This document shows, piece by piece, positions 35,301-43,415 of a DNA stretch of 64,000 nucleotides. The DNA is from Micromonospora polyrhachis (GTDB taxonomy: Bacteria > Actinomycetota > Actinomycetes > Mycobacteriales > Micromonosporaceae). Made by a program: the position numbers and the translations under genes. The notes below the pieces were generated by a model that saw nothing but the letters and a program-made list of their open reading frames with translations, was not told the origin of the DNA and did no database searches. Numbering within the stretch: position 1 is the first letter of the stretch; each line of letters begins with the position of its first letter. The DNA lies in NCBI RefSeq assembly GCF_014203835.1, contig NZ_JACHJW010000001.1:4414501-4478500 (forward strand), written 5' to 3'.

Positions 35301-38300
35301 AGCACGATCCGGCCGTTTGCCAAACGCTCCGCGGTGAACCCCGGATCTGGACTGGTGCGGGACGGATTGACGAGGGCACTCTCCGCCGCCAGAACGCCCA
35401 GGAGGCTGGCAGACGGTGGTGTGCCACTGTCCAACAGATGCGCGTTGTAACGCATCCCCTCCACGATGTCGGCTACGTGGGATATCCCGTGCAGTACCTT
35501 CGCACCGAGTCCCATCCGGTTGGCCTTGCCGGAATGCCCCATGTCGGAGCTCCGCGCGGCACCGGAGAAGGAACTCTCCGCAGCGGCGGTGTGGTCATAG
35601 GCGAAGTCGACGGGAGCCCGCGTCACGGCCCTGGCGAGGAATCCCGCCCCCACAGCCAATCCCAGTCCCGGAACGCCGGTACCGGCGAGCACCGCCCAAC
35701 TCCCGACCCCAGCCGCGGCCGTCGGACCGCTCCGGGCCAACTGCCAGCGCAGACTCTGTTCCTTGCTGAAGAGGTTGGCACGGTCCTGGACCGCCTCCGC
35801 CAGGACCGAGAGCATCTCCTTGCGCACCGGGTCGGCACCCGAGCTTGTTGGTGACTGTTGGTGCTCCCGAAACTTCGCGACCACATCGGCACCGAGGTAG
35901 GCGTCGTAGCTGACCCGACCGGTCAGCTTGTTGAACTTCGTCCCCTGTAGCACCAGCTCACCGCGGGCGGCCACTCCCTTGATCGTGATCGTGAGGCTTG
36001 CGGCACCGTGCGGGCTGGCCAGTCGGATGGTTATCCTGATCGGCGCGTTGGGGTCGTTCGGGTCCAGGCGCGCAATCTTTATCCTTGCCGCGCCGGGCAC
36101 CTCGGACGAGCTGACCCCTGTCTGCAATATCTGCTTGACCCGGGCCAGCAGAGCGGCACTATCAGCTGAATTCGTCGAGACGATCGCGTTCTCTGTCGGC
36201 TCGCTCGTGGGCGGTCGCCCGTACTTTTCCAGCATTGGTTTGGTCGCCTGGATGTCCGCGTTCACATCCCGCGCCAGCGTGGCCCGATCCGGCGGGCCAG
36301 TCTGACTCTGCTGCCAGCGGGCCCGTTGGTCACCCGCCGTGGCGGATTGGCGGGCACCGCGCCAGCCACCGACCATCTCCCCGGCTGCGGATGTCAACCC
36401 AGCGATCAAGAACAGCTTCGCGCTGATCGGGCCACCGACCGATGCCGCCTGGATCACGGCCGTCATGGTGATCGCCTGAGCACCTGATGGAATGCCTGAC
36501 TTGGCCCACAGCCATCTTCGGCTCGGCAGTGGATAGGCCTCTTCGTTTACCAGGTTGCGTAGCTCCTTGGCCAGCGCGTCTCGCCCGGCGGCCCATGACT
36601 GCTCGGTGAGCTTGTCGGAGATGGTGATCCGGAACTGACTGTTCGCCACCCGCTCGATCGTGATCGCATCCGTGGCCGACGGGTCCCTGACGAAATAGAA
36701 GGTGACCGACCCCTTGGCCTTGCCGGCGGAGTTGGAGTACGCCACATAGACGTCCTTGAAGCGGTTGTTCAGGCCGTCCTGGGCGGCCCGGATGTCCTGC
36801 GGCTCCATCGGCGTGCTCCGCGCGCTGTCGGCGTCCAGGGGGAGTTCGTTCGTCGGTTTGATCCCCACCCCCTCCACCGCGTCCGTCGTGGCCAGGTGTC
36901 GGGCCAGCGCCAGCGCCCCGTCGGTGGACATTTCGGGGGCGGCGAGTCGATCGACGACGGCGAAGAGGGAGTCCGGCATGGCGTCCTTGAGTAGTTCCAG
37001 CCGCTGCCTGGCACCCGGAATATCCTTGCCCAGCCCGAGTCCGTGGTCGCGTCCCTCCGGGCCGTGGATGAGCTCACGGAGGCGATTCTCGACGGGAGCT
37101 AGTTTGCCGGCCGCTGCCTTGACCGCGTCGGGTGCCGTCGGGTGCGATGCCAGATCCTTGGCGGAGAGTCCGTCCAGGGTGCTGTCGTTCGCTTGGCGAA
37201 GCGCGGGGTCCAACTCCTCTCGACGCAGTTGCTCATACAGCCGCCCCAGCGCCGTCAGGGCACCGATGTGCTTCCGGTCGGCCGGGCCGAGCTTCAACGA
37301 CTTCCCACCTGGAAGGTCAGGCGCCAGCGAGTCGGGAATGCCGCTGCTGAGCTGCTGTCGCCTTTCGAGCGCGGCGGACAGATCCCGCCCCAACTGCTCG
37401 ACCATCTCCAGGTGGGACGTTGCGTTCCGAATCGCTACCCGCACCGATCCGCCCTGTGCGGTATAGGCGACGATCAAGCCGCCCTCCCGAGTCACCAGCC
37501 AGAAATCGGACCCGCGCTGGCTGGTCAGCAGTGGCAGGATCGCGTCGGCGGCCTGTTGCCACGCCGGGTCGCGAGGGGGCTGGGTGCCCCGCCACCTCGC
37601 CCGAGGGTCCGCCAGGTGCTCGACAAGTCCAGTCTCGTGTGGGTTCAGCAGTTGATTCACCGCATCGCGCAGAGCGGAGTTGGTCAGGCCCAACTCGTCG
37701 ACCATGCGGCCAAGCTGCTTTTCCAGCGTTGGTCGATCCCGCACCGGTGCGCCGGCATACTCCCGGATCATCACCTGGAGTTCCTGTACCCGGCCGGCGT
37801 CGTGGCCGCTCAGGCGCACCGGACCCGGTCCGACGGTCGAGCCGGCGAACAGGACCGACGGCGGCCCGGTACGCCGGAGCGCCCGGCCAAACGCGCTGGA
37901 GTCCTGATGCAGCGTCTCCCGTACCTCGTGACTGATCGCGCGGCCAACCGCAGCGTCGAGGCTGGTGCCGGTGATGTCCTCGGAGATCGTCACCCGGTGG
38001 GTCTTCGCGCGCCGCGAACCGCCTCCGATGTTGGTCATGGCCGCCTGGTCCGGACCGGTGGGGCCGACGACGATCTCGAAGGTGTGGCTGACGCCCCGCC
38101 TGGTCACGACAACCAACCGGTAGGTGCCGCCGGATTGGTCGACGGTCACGCTCCGAACCTTGCCGACACTTTCCTCCAGGATCTCGCGGACCCGGCCCAA
38201 CCCCCGGCCGATCGCCGCCTGGGTCTCGGCCGGCGACTGCGTGCCGCCGTGCGCCGACATGCCCACCCACTCGGTGGCGTTGATCTGAGTACCGGTGTGT

Positions 38301-40297
38301 CGTCCGTCCGGACTGCCATTCCGGGTCCCCGAGCCGTTGACCGCCTCCGCCCGGTCGGTGCCGGTCTCGGTCGGATGCTCGCGACTCGGGCCGGTCTCGG
38401 TCGGATGCTCGCGACTCGGGCCGGTCTCGGTCGGATGCTCGCGACTCGGGCCGGTCCTCTCGCCGCCGCCGCGACCTTCCGGCGGAGCCGTTTCGTGACT
38501 CCTGGCTGGCGGTGTGGGGCCGTTGGCCGGGGCACTCCTGGCGGCGGGCTCACCGGTCGGGCGGACTCCGGTGTTGTTCTCGGCATGCGACACCGACGTG
38601 ACCCCACCGGCTCTGCCCCGGGGTGGCGGGCCGGACTGGGGTGGCGTGGCGGGCTCTCGGCCCCGCGTCGGGTTGGCCGGCTCGGCGGCGGTACGCGCAC
38701 CGCCGGCCGGCTCGTTGGTACGCGCACCGCCGGCCGGCTCGTTGGTACGCGCACCGCCGGCCGGCTCGTTCCCGGGGCGAGCCAGGTCTGGCACCACGGT
38801 GGTCGGTGTCTTCGAGTGGGTCGGGGCGCTCGCCTCTACCGGCCGGGGGCTCGGGTGCGGGGCAGGGCTGGCCTTCGTGACGCTGGGCACGACGTCCGGA
38901 CGGTTGAGGTGCCCGGTGGTCACCGGGTCGAGCCCGAACTTCAGCGGCTTCTCGGCAGGGTGAAGATGCTGGTACGGCAGTTCGGGTAGTGGAGCGGATT
39001 TCATCACCGGTTCGGGACTGGTCTTCGCGTACCCGACGGGGTTCTTCGCGTCGTTCAACGGCACCAGGCCCAAGCCGCCGAGCTTCCTGCCCCCGGCCTC
39101 GGCGGCCAGGCCGAGTCCCCGGGTGAAGGCGCCCTGATAGCCGGCGATCGCCCATTCGCGCGGGGTGGGTAGATGCCACTGCTGGTAGACCACGCCATTG
39201 GCGAGCATGCTGGCTGGCGGCAGGGTGGCCGCCATCAAGAGTCCCTCTTCCAGCATGGCGGCCGTACGCGGCCAACGCGTTGAGGTGGGCACCGCCGACG
39301 ACGGGCCAGGCGACGGCTTGACAGGTAGGACCTTCCGGGTGCCCACGTGCAATGGCACGCGAACCGGGACCATCAGGAGACCGGCTGTCACCCCGGTCAG
39401 GGTGCTGGCACCGAAGCTGCGGAGGTCGAAGGCGTCCCGGGTGCCACGGCCGAGTTGCTCTCCCTGCACCGCCAGGTTGACCCCACTCATCAGGGCGACC
39501 TGCGACAGCACCGAGCGTTTGATGTTGTCCCGGGTGACCACGGTCTTCCAGGTCTGCGCCAGTGTGGGCCTGGCGGCGCTGTTGGCAGCCGTGGCCGCCT
39601 TGGCCGCTGTGGTCCTGGTGAACGCCGGCGCGGTGGTGCGGGCGGCGGCGGGCGCAGCGGCGCGGGGCAGCGTACGGCCGATCTGCTTACCACCCATCCG
39701 GGCGGTGAGCGTGGCTATGCGTTCTGTGGCCTTCTTTCGGGCCAGCATGATGAGACCAGCCTGTCCGGCCACCACGGCAGGCCGGGAAAACGGGTTCAGG
39801 AACGACTTGATGGCCAGCGCGAAGACCATTCCCATCGTGATGATGATCATCCCGATGAGGCTGTGTTTTGCGAACTCGATGTCGGTTCCGGCCTTGCGGG
39901 CACCCATGCTCGCCTGTACCGCGATCGCGTGGACGTCCATCAGGCCGCCCACCTCGCTGCTGAGTTCCTGCCAGCGTTCGAGTACGGCGGGGCCGACGTC
40001 ACCACCCCAGGCCGACACGATCTTGGTGACGCCCGCGCCGTAATCACGTTGCAGAACGTTGATTTCGGCGGCGAAGTCCCGCCAGGTCTCGGCGAGGTCC
40101 CAGAGCCGATCTTCGTCACCCTCCGGCCAGAGCGCTCCTCCGACGCCCAGCAACAGCGCGTCATCGAGCTTGTCGCCGACCAGCGCGGCCAGGTCCGCCC
40201 CCAAGGCCCCGGACGTCTTGCCGAAGAGGATCGCGTCTCGCACGCCGTTCCAGAACGCGCCGCCGAAGTCGGGCGGGCCACCTGATGCCACCGCCAT
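32333..40297 (-). CDS. Giant (~2650 aa) ESX-associated protein with CpnT-like WXG100 N-terminal domain
   Basis: N-terminal ~120 residues (AETWRDFAAEINVLQRDYGAG, VLERWQELSSEVGGLM) resemble the CpnT-like WXG100 domain of large ESX effectors. A hydrophobic stretch at about 145-170 follows (LIGMIIITMGMVFALAIKSF), then a Pro/Thr/Arg-rich region (about 420-680) with 9- and 10-residue tandem repeats. From about 690 to 2000 there are four to five diverged modules, each a beta-rich stretch (for example GRSIEIEIHEGPHNWVRLVH) plus helix and a Gly/Ala-rich hydrophobic segment. Residues about 2190-2320 (HVAVVIANHP, DVTVIAHSRHAP) recall a DUF1023-like alpha/beta hydrolase without GHSYG. The last ~150 residues contain LLEHELAEARYFAA. 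ATG 40297 is preferred over GTG 40303 for ribosome-site spacing. No nuclease or ADP-ribosyltransferase motif was recognised. Confidence 0.8.
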   Translation of the reverse strand: MAVASGGPPDFGGAFWNGVRDAILFGKTSGALGADLAALVGDKLDDALLLGVGGALWPEGDEDRLWDLAETWRDFAAEINVLQRDYGAGVTKIVSAWGGDVGPAVLERWQELSSEVGGLMDVHAIAVQASMGARKAGTDIEFAKHSLIGMIIITMGMVFALAIKSFLNPFSRPAVVAGQAGLIMLARKKATERIATLTARMGGKQIGRTLPRAAAPAAARTTAPAFTRTTAAKAATAANSAARPTLAQTWKTVVTRDNIKRSVLSQVALMSGVNLAVQGEQLGRGTRDAFDLRSFGASTLTGVTAGLLMVPVRVPLHVGTRKVLPVKPSPGPSSAVPTSTRWPRTAAMLEEGLLMAATLPPASMLANGVVYQQWHLPTPREWAIAGYQGAFTRGLGLAAEAGGRKLGGLGLVPLNDAKNPVGYAKTSPEPVMKSAPLPELPYQHLHPAEKPLKFGLDPVTTGHLNRPDVVPSVTKASPAPHPSPRPVEASAPTHSKTPTTVVPDLARPGNEPAGGARTNEPAGGARTNEPAGGARTAAEPANPTRGREPATPPQSGPPPRGRAGGVTSVSHAENNTGVRPTGEPAARSAPANGPTPPARSHETAPPEGRGGGERTGPSREHPTETGPSREHPTETGPSREHPTETGTDRAEAVNGSGTRNGSPDGRHTGTQINATEWVGMSAHGGTQSPAETQAAIGRGLGRVREILEESVGKVRSVTVDQSGGTYRLVVVTRRGVSHTFEIVVGPTGPDQAAMTNIGGGSRRAKTHRVTISEDITGTSLDAAVGRAISHEVRETLHQDSSAFGRALRRTGPPSVLFAGSTVGPGPVRLSGHDAGRVQELQVMIREYAGAPVRDRPTLEKQLGRMVDELGLTNSALRDAVNQLLNPHETGLVEHLADPRARWRGTQPPRDPAWQQAADAILPLLTSQRGSDFWLVTREGGLIVAYTAQGGSVRVAIRNATSHLEMVEQLGRDLSAALERRQQLSSGIPDSLAPDLPGGKSLKLGPADRKHIGALTALGRLYEQLRREELDPALRQANDSTLDGLSAKDLASHPTAPDAVKAAAGKLAPVENRLRELIHGPEGRDHGLGLGKDIPGARQRLELLKDAMPDSLFAVVDRLAAPEMSTDGALALARHLATTDAVEGVGIKPTNELPLDADSARSTPMEPQDIRAAQDGLNNRFKDVYVAYSNSAGKAKGSVTFYFVRDPSATDAITIERVANSQFRITISDKLTEQSWAAGRDALAKELRNLVNEEAYPLPSRRWLWAKSGIPSGAQAITMTAVIQAASVGGPISAKLFLIAGLTSAAGEMVGGWRGARQSATAGDQRARWQQSQTGPPDRATLARDVNADIQATKPMLEKYGRPPTSEPTENAIVSTNSADSAALLARVKQILQTGVSSSEVPGAARIKIARLDPNDPNAPIRITIRLASPHGAASLTITIKGVAARGELVLQGTKFNKLTGRVSYDAYLGADVVAKFREHQQSPTSSGADPVRKEMLSVLAEAVQDRANLFSKEQSLRWQLARSGPTAAAGVGSWAVLAGTGVPGLGLAVGAGFLARAVTRAPVDFAYDHTAAAESSFSGAARSSDMGHSGKANRMGLGAKVLHGISHVADIVEGMRYNAHLLDSGTPPSASLLGVLAAESALVNPSRTSPDPGFTAERLANGRIVLKPTTGRSIEIEIHEGPHNWVRLVHAGKGFIVEVPRDGRGEIFIKEVQEAAANAVKVAQAISPRGLFQFLKPSGPNVAVIGGTTAINSAVLGGSGLSAFGNRSAGAAGTGPAGRMNEQGWLHGQLEAAGLGYDKSKHSSPADLRAGLTHAEQQQSATINDLVKLLGSARPAEVQALKDALRDYFLDAQKQEAVADEIIARLTKPKEHGELPHVTEAVDLGGGRYLLKVVPEGSTAGRVLRNESSFGLVIEVAFKPLEGDRAVAVYPVNDSAELLIVVDPNKAPAPGGAQPGAGARPTPREAFVEVLNAYIQLKLTSPNGEVPWTKILGNTTVVAGAGVAGVLASAVLGVNGVPRSAFTRALYGSGQVVTDAYTGQWFGRGLAVDRARAENVLADMTGGPSAVRLNYVLAQNARLRQVADVIDAAYDALYQARGWDTAKVASAIDGLMQSGLRDRDLVNAVHEAFAALPRDTAREVAENYAATVAGYRGVPADVLYQAHKSLLEERLADLRRNSSRTPEEDAQLAALTQLKQGWPDPADPTAPHTSRQILWHSPDLSYAAEVFGDLANAQHVAVVIANHPNGFADTLPPAAGLSDSSGVATVVLNGPLMSGPAGRDALHSVLQSIDTVRHSGADVTVIAHSRHAPIVLGIAPPPTNRPVLPNPQPMSTVSIRRLLLLDADLRDPALRQRLDQLASAGVLITVGYPDGSQPNAPRQATQVPIGPVNSGLNGYFDADSVARRTLDDVISGTFDPPFRAFGGLLELRPEEGWELDARLEQWATDAYAEIRAVDDVAEIAVALADAARQDGSRGFRPEEIELVRQHLFLDEHPIDSDDGRRVVPRRYDPHPDIAEAWLRLRTGEYLPADLVLLEHELAEARYFAAHPTASYAEAHAAANHTANWQDRIPRRLSEVLEGFEGALPPDRFTALRQLVDDGGREQVVTRLCATLDELGIPVTRAEHAELAAMTSRPAPAAGPSGPVPGALDRLTVRG
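38363..38452. repeat. 30-bp in-frame tandem repeat, three copies (giant gene)
   Basis: Three identical 30-bp units encode TGPSREHPTE three times in the low-complexity region of the giant protein (about residues 618-647). Confidence 0.9.
38691..38771. repeat. 27-bp in-frame tandem repeat, three copies (giant gene)
   Basis: Three 27-bp units starting GTACGCGCACCG encode EPAGGARTN three times (about residues 510-540 of the giant protein); the copies are identical except for the last base of the array. Confidence 0.9.
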
Positions 40298-40334
40298 CGC
40301 CACCGCCTAGTCGATAGTGGACATCCGGCGGCAG

Positions 40335-40688
40335 TCAGAACCGCAGGTTGGGAATATCGACGACGGGGACCGAGGTGAGTAGCTCTCGGGTGAACTCGTC
40401 ATCGTTGATCGACCCGCGCCATCCGCTGTCGAGGTGATCGGCCAGTTCCTTGAGGCGGTTGACGAGGTCCATGGCCACCTCTCGTGAGTCCGGCGCCGTG
40501 GCGTATCGCTTCTGAAACGCATCTCCCGAGGCATCGCCGCCCCACGGGCGACCAGCCTCTAGCGAGCCGATCTGCTCCTTGAGATCCCGTAGCCTGGCAA
40601 GGGTCTCGTTGTTGGCGACGGCGAGGAGATCGTCGATGCCCCGGCGCGCCGCGTCGGTGTCTATGGATGTGCGCGTCGGGTTGCTCAT
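40335..40688 (-). CDS. WXG100-size helical protein, ESX-associated
   Basis: The 117-residue product (MSNPTRTSIDTDAARRGIDD at the start) is almost wholly helical with a central turn RPWGGDASGDAF that corresponds in place and character to the WXG turn of WXG100 proteins, though the motif is W-G-G. C-terminal to it lies a helix ending in a hydrophobic tail VPVVDIPNLRF. The size and location immediately before the giant effector-like gene suggest a dedicated partner or secretion adaptor. It overlaps the YbaB-like gene as ATGA, so the two are co-translated. Confidence 0.65.
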   Translation of the reverse strand: MSNPTRTSIDTDAARRGIDDLLAVANNETLARLRDLKEQIGSLEAGRPWGGDASGDAFQKRYATAPDSREVAMDLVNRLKELADHLDSGWRGSINDDEFTRELLTSVPVVDIPNLRF

Positions 40689-41086
40689 CGTGACCCCTCC
40701 GTGGGCAGGGTTTCGACCCGTCGGTCGAACTCGTCGAAGACGGCGTCCAGGTCGAGGTCGAACGGATTCGCGGGCAGGGCGGTCAGACGGTCGTCGCCAG
40801 CTGCCTCGGTCACCTGTCGACCGGCGTCGGCGACCGCGCGGCGGATCGTCTCGAGGATCGTCTCGGCCAGCTGCTTCGAGTCCGGACGACGGTAGACGCG
40901 GGGGTCGATGTCGAGCCGTTGCACCTGACCCTGGTGGTCCACGACGACCGTGACGTATCCGTCCGGGGAGGTGGCGGTGGCCCGGATGGCGGTGACCCGG
41001 CCTTGGACCTGGGCGGCCTCGACCCGGAGTTTCTCGAACCGGACGGTCAACTGGTCCGTGTAGGCGCGCATCGCATCGTGATCCAT
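40685..41086 (-). CDS. YbaB/EbfC family protein (ESX-associated)
   Basis: The 133-residue protein matches the YbaB/EbfC fold: an N-terminal helix, then TATSPDGYVTVVVDHQGQVQRLDIDPRVY and a long C-terminal helix (KQLAETILETIRRAVADAGRQV). Housekeeping YbaB binds DNA and sits next to recR/dnaX; paralogues inside ESX loci of actinobacteria are frequent and their role is unclear. The C-terminal tail (FDLDLDAVFDEFDRRVE) is acidic. It is the first gene of a leftward operon that runs through the giant gene to the SseB-like gene. Confidence 0.75.
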   Translation of the reverse strand: MDHDAMRAYTDQLTVRFEKLRVEAAQVQGRVTAIRATATSPDGYVTVVVDHQGQVQRLDIDPRVYRRPDSKQLAETILETIRRAVADAGRQVTEAAGDDRLTALPANPFDLDLDAVFDEFDRRVETLPTEGSR

Positions 41087-41236
41087 GAAGCCTCCCGAAA
41101 CGTGCCGTGGAAGCCGGCGCGACCATGGCCCACGACTGATGATCGGCTATACGGTGAGACCACGATACTTAAGCAGCACGGCGTTCCACAATGCATCGAC
41201 CGTCCGTGGCCTCACCCGTGCACAGTGGAGGGACAG

Positions 41237-42562
41237 GTGCGATACCAAGTACGATCGGCGGCCCGCTGCCTGGGGCTTCTGCTGGCGGCAGCGATCGGCA
41301 CCGCGACCGGCGCGCTGGGGGTAGCCGTGCCGGGCTCGGCCGATGTCGCCTGCTCGACACCGGCGGAGCCGGGGCAGGTGGCCAGTCAGCTGCCACCGGA
41401 ACAGCTCATGCTCGGATTCCGACGGGCGTGGCCGGTGACCATCGGCACCGGCATCACCGTCGCGGTGATCGGCACCGGCGTCGACGACGATCATCCGCAG
41501 CTACGGGGTGGGGTCGGCCGTGGCCTGGACCTCGTCACCGGGAGTCCGGACGGGCGGACCGACTGCGTGTCGCACGGGACGGCGATGGCCAGCCTCATCG
41601 CGGCCCGGTCGGCCCCGGGAACCGGCTTCGTGGGGGTCGCGCCCGGAGCCACCATATTGCCGGTCAGAATCACCGAACGAGGAGAGATGGGACAGGCGGA
41701 GACGAGCCTGCTCGCCCGAGCCATCACCTGGGCGGTGGACCACGGGGCGAAGGTCGTCAACGTCTCGCTGGTCACGCCACTCGACACCACTGAGCTCCGG
41801 GCTGCGGTGCGGTACGCGAGTGAGCGAGACGTCCTGTTGGTCGCCGCCGCCGGCAGTCGGCCGGATGGCGCTGAGGATCCCGGCTCGCCGGATCTGGCGG
41901 ACCCGCCGTGGTTTCCGTCCGCCTATCCCGGAGTGCTCAGTGTCGGCGCGGTAGCCGGCGATGGGGTCCGGCTCGCCAGTTCACCCGTGTCACCAGAGGT
42001 CGACGTCGTGGCACCCGGGGGTGCGCTGGTGGCCGCGACCCGACAGCGTGGGCACGCGATCTGGTCCGGCACCAGTGTCGCGGCGGCGCTGGCCAGCGGG
42101 GTCGCGGCACTGATCCGGTCGGCAGAGCCGGGACTCACCGCGGCCGAGGTCGAGCGCCGGATGGTGGCCACCGCCAACCAGATCCCCGGCGGTACGGGGA
42201 GCGGAGGCTATACGCACGGCATGGTCGACCCGTACCGGGCCGTGACCGAGACGACGGCCGCCGGAGGCACCCGGGTGCTGCCGGACCTGCCCCCGCGTAC
42301 CGCCGATCTGGTGGCGGAGCGGGCGGCTGCCCGGTGGCGATCCGCGCGACACTCGGCGCTGGTCATCGGCCTCTGTGCTGGTCTGCTGGTGCTGGGCACC
42401 GTTCTGGCGGTCGGCGTCCGGCGGCGTCGCACGGCCGGACGCCCCCGGGGCACGGGTATCGCCGGGCCGGGGTGGGCAGGCCCGGCGGTCGAGCCGGACC
42501 TGCCCGAGCTGACGGACAGTTACTTCGCTGTGCCGAAGCCGCCGGCCCGGACGCGGGGATGA
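41237..42562 (+). CDS. mycP: Mycosin (MycP), subtilisin-like serine protease of T7SS
   Basis: The 441-residue S8 protease has a signal peptide (about 1-36), the catalytic triad D83 (VAVIGTGVDDDHP), H113 (VSHGTAMASLIAA) and S280 (SGTSVAAALASG), the oxyanion region, and a C-terminal membrane helix (about 375-398) followed by a basic cytosolic tail ending with a Pro-rich stretch. This is the mycosin architecture; MycP caps the periplasmic side of the ESX complex and is needed for secretion. The GTG at 41237 has GGAGGG 4 nt upstream; a GTG at 41225 is in frame and possible. It is the only rightward gene between two leftward blocks. Confidence 0.9.
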   Translation: MRYQVRSAARCLGLLLAAAIGTATGALGVAVPGSADVACSTPAEPGQVASQLPPEQLMLGFRRAWPVTIGTGITVAVIGTGVDDDHPQLRGGVGRGLDLVTGSPDGRTDCVSHGTAMASLIAARSAPGTGFVGVAPGATILPVRITERGEMGQAETSLLARAITWAVDHGAKVVNVSLVTPLDTTELRAAVRYASERDVLLVAAAGSRPDGAEDPGSPDLADPPWFPSAYPGVLSVGAVAGDGVRLASSPVSPEVDVVAPGGALVAATRQRGHAIWSGTSVAAALASGVAALIRSAEPGLTAAEVERRMVATANQIPGGTGSGGYTHGMVDPYRAVTETTAAGGTRVLPDLPPRTADLVAERAAARWRSARHSALVIGLCAGLLVLGTVLAVGVRRRRTAGRPRGTGIAGPGWAGPAVEPDLPELTDSYFAVPKPPARTRG

Positions 42563-42584
42563 CGGCTGCTTGCCGGGCCGGTGG

Positions 42585-42875
42585 CTAGCCGCCGAAGAGG
42601 GCGGTGTTCGAGCGCTCCCGCGCCTGCATCGTCGCGTTGGAGTTGTTGACCGCGTCCTTCAACTGCGTCAGTACCCGGCCGATGTCGTCGGCGGCCCGGC
42701 GCCAGTCGGCCTGGCACTGCTGGTATGCCTGCCGGGCGGTGCCGTCCCAGACGGCCAGTAGCGGCTGCATGGCCGCCTCCAGGTCGTTGATCTGGGACAG
42801 GAGCGTCCGGTGTGCGCTGGCAAGGGCGTCCACACCCATGTCGAGCGCTCCGAACTGGACGGTGATCTGGGACAT
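42585..42875 (-). CDS. WXG100 family protein (EsxA/EsxB-like)
   Basis: The 96-residue product folds as a helical hairpin with the turn VWDGTARQAYQQ (W-D-G in place of W-x-G, x = D) at about residue 43, exactly mid-sequence as in WXG100 proteins. The C-terminus lacks a perfect YxxxD/E but has helix residues ERSNTALFGG. AGGAGG precedes the ATG. It is followed within 28 bp upstream by a second WXG-like gene; the two are the likely secreted heterodimer. Confidence 0.9.
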   Translation of the reverse strand: MSQITVQFGALDMGVDALASAHRTLLSQINDLEAAMQPLLAVWDGTARQAYQQCQADWRRAADDIGRVLTQLKDAVNNSNATMQARERSNTALFGG

Positions 42876-42903
42876 GGTGGGATACCTCCTGGCGGGCGGA
42901 GCC

Positions 42904-43239
42904 TCAGAAGTTGATGGTGCCGGCGATGGTGCCGGCCTCGGAGCCGGCCCGGGTCACTTCCTGGTGGGTTTCGTCGTCACTGGTCGTGTATTGACGGCTG
43001 GCGTCGCCAATCAAGGTGGACAACCGGCCGAGCGCGCCGTTGATCCGGTCCATGTCACCCCGGATGCGCTGGTGTGCCCCCTGGAACGCGCCGCCGCCGG
43101 CACCCACCCAGCCGGTGTTGAGTACGCTGAGCTGCGTACTCATCGCCTCTGCGGTTGCCGAGAGCTGGGCACTGATGTTCGCGGCATGCTGTGCGGCCTT
43201 CGCCATTACCTGGACGTCGGTTTCCAACCCGGCTGCCAT
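42904..43239 (-). CDS. WXG100 family protein (second Esx partner)
   Basis: The 111-residue product has the central turn TGWVGAGGGAFQ (W-V-G) between two helices and a C-terminal region (QYTTSDDETHQEV) with a Y-x3-D/E-like element (YTTSD) that matches the ESX secretion signal. GAGGAG precedes the ATG. Paired with the WXG100 gene just downstream on the same strand, it fits a CFP-10/ESAT-6 type dimer, this one being the partner with the export signal. Confidence 0.85.
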   Translation of the reverse strand: MAAGLETDVQVMAKAAQHAANISAQLSATAEAMSTQLSVLNTGWVGAGGGAFQGAHQRIRGDMDRINGALGRLSTLIGDASRQYTTSDDETHQEVTRAGSEAGTIAGTINF

Positions 43240-43415
43240 TGCCGACCATCTCCTCTGTTGTCGGACCACTCCGGACGGCGGCCCGCTCGATGGCGGTGCC
43301 GGTTTGACGGTACCGAACTGGACCGACCCGGCAAAAGATAGACGACGACGGAATTCGCGTCGTCGTCCACTGTGGTGACGACGCTCGTGACGGCCCCCGA
43401 TTGTGGAGGTCCTGC

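Noticed and set aside
38363-38771. Short direct repeats as a CRISPR array
   Set aside because: The repeats are contiguous, in-frame coding duplications without spacers.
37142-38989. 615-codon frame antisense to the giant gene
   Set aside because: Composition is Arg/Gly/Pro/Ala shadow-like without domains, and the minus-strand frame is continuous for 8 kb.
32333-40297. Non-ribosomal peptide or polyketide synthase, suggested by gene size
   Set aside because: No condensation, adenylation, ketosynthase or carrier motifs; the N-terminus is WXG100-like and the locus is ESX.
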